A stretch of DNA of 6,377 bases from CAZHDI01 sp964531285 (GTDB lineage Bacteria; Pseudomonadota; Alphaproteobacteria; JAJFIK01): positions 1-6,377 of the forward strand of contig CAZHDI010000139.1 in the NCBI GenBank assembly GCA_964531285.1, given 5' to 3'. The notes beneath the pieces were generated by a model. That model searched no databases and was not told the DNA's origin. It was given only the letters and a program-made list of their open reading frames with translations. Each line of letters starts with the position of its first letter. The first letter of the stretch is position 1. Below are positions 4,245-6,377 of this stretch, piece after piece. A program made the position numbers and the translations under genes.

Positions 4245-5866
4245 CCGATCGGCTCCTCCTGGTTATGGAGGCGCTTGGCCTTTTCGGCCTGGGCCCGAGT
4301 CTTTTTGCGGAACGCCTCGTTCACGACAGGCTGATCCTGCCAGACGCCGGCGGTATCTTCCGTGCCCACCCCTTCGAAAAAGGCGGTCATCTCGTCGAAC
4401 CGCGCCTTGCCGGCAATGGCCGCATTGACAACCTGGGCCAGCGACCCGGCCCCGGCGGGGCCCATCAGCGGGCGGGCGGAAATGAGATTGGTGAAGTAGA
4501 GCGCGGGCGTCGAGGCTTCCTTGGCCTTTTGCACAACCGGCGTCGTGCCGATGGCCAGATCCGGCTTGAAATTATCGAAGGCGGCCAGATCCTGTTCCAG
4601 CGAGGCGCGATACTGAACATGGACGCCGTGCGCCTCAAGCCACTGCCGATCGCCATCCGACCAAGGCGTGCGCGGGCAGGCGGTGCCCACATAGCGCACA
4701 TCGGCGCCGCTTTCGACCAGAAGGCGGGCCACCAGAAGTTCCGATCCTTCGTATCCGGACAAGGTGATCCGGCCCTTGATCGGCATCGCCGACAGCGCGC
4801 CGGAGATCGCGCCGAGGATACCGTTCTTGGCGGTCGCGACCGTCTCTGCCGGCACGTTGCACGCCTCGCCAATGGCATCGAGCCAAGCGGCGGTGCCGTC
4901 GCGCCCGACCGGCGCGGAGCCGACAATCGGACGGCCGGCGGCCTGGAACGAGCGGATGCTGGCGGCATAGAACGGATGGATCGCGGCCACCGCGGCGCAA
5001 TCGAGCGCGGCGTACAGCTCGCGCCACTCACGCACCGGGACAACCGGGCCAGCTGCCAGGCCCAAAGGTTCGAGCATGCGCCCGATGCCGACGGGGTCGG
5101 CCGGGAACATCTCGCCCAGAAGGGTCACCGTCGGCAGATCCTTGACGCCGTCGCGCGGGGCCTGAACCGGGCCCTGTTCGGCCTCGGCGCGGGCGTAATC
5201 GAGCATGGCGCCCGACAGCACATCCTTGGCTTCCGCATGGGTCGGCACACCGAAACCGGGCACATCGATACCGATGATCCGCACACCGTTGATTTCATCC
5301 GGCAGGAGACGGAGCGGCACGCCGGACGCGGTGGGCACACACAGATTGGTGACCACGACGGCATCGTAATTGTCCGGATCGGCGATCTTGTACACCGCGT
5401 CGCGGATATCCTCGAACAGCTTGCCGGTGACCAGCGTCTCGGAATTGAACGGCACATAGCCCACCGTGCGGCGGGCGCCATAGAAATGCGATGTGAAGGT
5501 CAACCCGTACACACAGCACGCCGAGCCGGACAGGATCGTTGCCACACGGCGCATGCGCAGACCGACCCGGAGCGATCCGAAGGCCGGGCACATGCTTTGC
5601 GGCTGATCGTGCGGGCCTTTGGGATAATCCTCGGCATACCGCGCCAGGGTCTCGCTCATGCCGGCGGCTTCAGCCGCTTCGCGCAAGGTGTCCGCGCCCG
5701 CATGACAGCCCAGGCCGTCGCCGCCCGCTGCCTGTCCGACGGGATCTTGCTCGGTCTGATCCGCACGATGCCCGGCGCTGACGGCCACCTCGCCGGCGCC
5801 GTCATAGACGACTTCGCCGTGATGCGGCGACGTTTGACCATCCGTATGGGGATCGCGTTCGCTCAT
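4238..5866 (-). CDS. bchY: Chlorophyllide a reductase subunit Y
   Basis: BchY (542 aa) is the NifD-like partner of BchZ and binds chlorophyllide and the bridging [4Fe-4S] cluster. Cys93 (SMCPAFGS), Cys118 (SGSACCVYG) and Cys176 (TNLCVPTASG) have the same spacing (25 and 58) as the Cys62/Cys87/Cys145 ligands reported for the Roseobacter enzyme. The conserved core runs from about residue 84 (GPHDQPQ) through GIDVPGFGVPTHAEAKD, LLGEMFPADPVGIG and YFTNLISARPLMGPAGAGS. Relative to that numbering this protein has about 31 extra N-terminal residues, acidic and His-containing. The ATG at 5866 begins 5 nt after the bchX stop with no clear Shine-Dalgarno, so translation probably depends on coupling to bchX. 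An in-frame GTG at 5788 would give a more usual length but has no obvious RBS. The next in-frame Met (residue 70) would cut into conserved sequence. Confidence 0.97.
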   Translation of the reverse strand: MSERDPHTDGQTSPHHGEVVYDGAGEVAVSAGHRADQTEQDPVGQAAGGDGLGCHAGADTLREAAEAAGMSETLARYAEDYPKGPHDQPQSMCPAFGSLRVGLRMRRVATILSGSACCVYGLTFTSHFYGARRTVGYVPFNSETLVTGKLFEDIRDAVYKIADPDNYDAVVVTNLCVPTASGVPLRLLPDEINGVRIIGIDVPGFGVPTHAEAKDVLSGAMLDYARAEAEQGPVQAPRDGVKDLPTVTLLGEMFPADPVGIGRMLEPLGLAAGPVVPVREWRELYAALDCAAVAAIHPFYAASIRSFQAAGRPIVGSAPVGRDGTAAWLDAIGEACNVPAETVATAKNGILGAISGALSAMPIKGRITLSGYEGSELLVARLLVESGADVRYVGTACPRTPWSDGDRQWLEAHGVHVQYRASLEQDLAAFDNFKPDLAIGTTPVVQKAKEASTPALYFTNLISARPLMGPAGAGSLAQVVNAAIAGKARFDEMTAFFEGVGTEDTAGVWQDQPVVNEAFRKKTRAQAEKAKRLHNQEEPIGC

Positions 5867-5871
5867 GCCGA

Positions 5872-6377
5872 TTACACCGTGTCGTAAATGACTTCGAGGG
5901 AGGGCTTGTGAACCACCTCACCGCCGCACATGTCGGCCAGCGTGGCGGGTTCCAGAACAACGTTCCGCCCAACATCCTCGCTCTTGAAGAGCCCCAGAAG
6001 GCCGTCCTGGTCGAGGGGCTCGGGATGCAGCGGCGGCGCATCGGCGACACCGGACGCGAGTTCCGCGAAGAGCGGTCCCCAAGCGCCGTCGGGCGTCCCG
6101 ATGATCTGATAATTCGCGCTCTTGCGGCGGATTTCCTCATGCTGAGGAATGGCGGCAAGCACCGGAATACCGACGGTCTCGGCAAAGGCATGGGCCTCGC
6201 CGGTGCCGTCGTCCTTGTTGATCACCATGCCAGCGACGCCGACATTGCCGCCGAGCTTGCGGAAATACTGAACCGCCGAGCAGACATTGTTCGCAACGTA
6301 CAAAGACTGAAGATCGTTCGAACCGACCACGATCACCTTCTGGCACATGTCGCGGGCGATCGGCAGGCCGAAGCCGC
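5872..6377 (-). CDS. bchX: Chlorophyllide a reductase iron protein, C-terminal part
   Basis: BchX is the NifH-like ATP-dependent electron donor to BchYZ. Only the last 167 residues lie in the window; the P-loop and cluster cysteines are upstream of the right edge. The visible part opens GFGLPIARDM, the stretch that directly follows the second cluster cysteine in this family. It continues with VGSNDLQSLYVANNVCSAV, GVAGMVINKDDGTGEAHAF and VGIPVLAAIPQ, and ends KPSLEVIYDTV. These are BchX-type rather than BchL- or NifH-type motifs. The frame is intact up to the window edge, and the first Met inside the window (6348) is internal, not a start. It is the first gene of the bchX-Y-Z set here and stops 5 nt before bchY. 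Confidence 0.96.
   Translation of the reverse strand, partial: GFGLPIARDMCQKVIVVGSNDLQSLYVANNVCSAVQYFRKLGGNVGVAGMVINKDDGTGEAHAFAETVGIPVLAAIPQHEEIRRKSANYQIIGTPDGAWGPLFAELASGVADAPPLHPEPLDQDGLLGLFKSEDVGRNVVLEPATLADMCGGEVVHKPSLEVIYDTV

Noticed and set aside
4265..5887. 540-codon plus-strand open frame antisense to bchY
   Set aside because: It mirrors bchY in high-GC DNA with biased third positions; its translation is rich in Arg, Gly and His with no recognisable domain, while the minus strand encodes an unmistakable BchY.

Overview
The window is part of a photosynthesis gene cluster from a purple phototrophic alphaproteobacterium. All recognisable genes lie on the minus strand and read from right to left: bchX (5' end outside the window), bchY, bchZ, pufB, pufA, pufL, pufM. 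Together they encode two linked functions. BchXYZ is chlorophyllide a reductase, the nitrogenase-like enzyme that commits chlorophyllide to bacteriochlorophyll. PufB/PufA are the LH1 core antenna polypeptides and PufL/PufM the type-II reaction centre core that bind the finished pigment. The short LH1 polypeptides look, from memory of the family, closest to Rhodospirillum rubrum-type sequences (PufA opening MWKIWLLFDP; an extended PufB C-terminus after WRPWFP). The best guess is therefore Rhodospirillales or a relative. GC content is high, and long antisense open frames are common as a result.

Layout. 5872-6377 holds the C-terminal part of bchX. 4238-5866 is bchY, which starts 5 nt after bchX. 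2787-4244 is bchZ, overlapping bchY by 7 nt and preceded by a strong Shine-Dalgarno. 2612-2786 is a 175-nt leader between bchZ and pufB with no credible gene but several inverted repeats, including a GAAA-tetraloop hairpin just upstream of the pufB ribosome binding site. pufB (2387-2611) and pufA (2190-2369) are 17 nt apart. A 155-nt pufA-pufL spacer (2035-2189) carries three successive GC-rich hairpins, the arrangement known elsewhere to stabilise the antenna part of the puf mRNA and give antenna:reaction-centre stoichiometry. pufL (1210-2034) and pufM (270-1199) follow, 10 nt apart. Downstream of pufM are a 10-bp GC hairpin (218-241) and a strong bidirectional terminator (106-137), so the operon ends here. 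The first ~100 nt may hold the tail of a convergent plus-strand gene, but this cannot be decided.

No pufQ, pufX or pufC is visible where those genes sit in other species. All catalytic or pigment ligands that fall inside the window are intact: the subunit-bridging [4Fe-4S] cysteines of BchY/BchZ, the antenna histidines, and the special-pair, accessory-BChl and iron histidines of L and M. I see no undescribed system. The points worth a second look are the structured pufB leader, the pufA-pufL hairpin array, an extended BchY N-terminus, and extended PufA, PufB and PufM C-termini.
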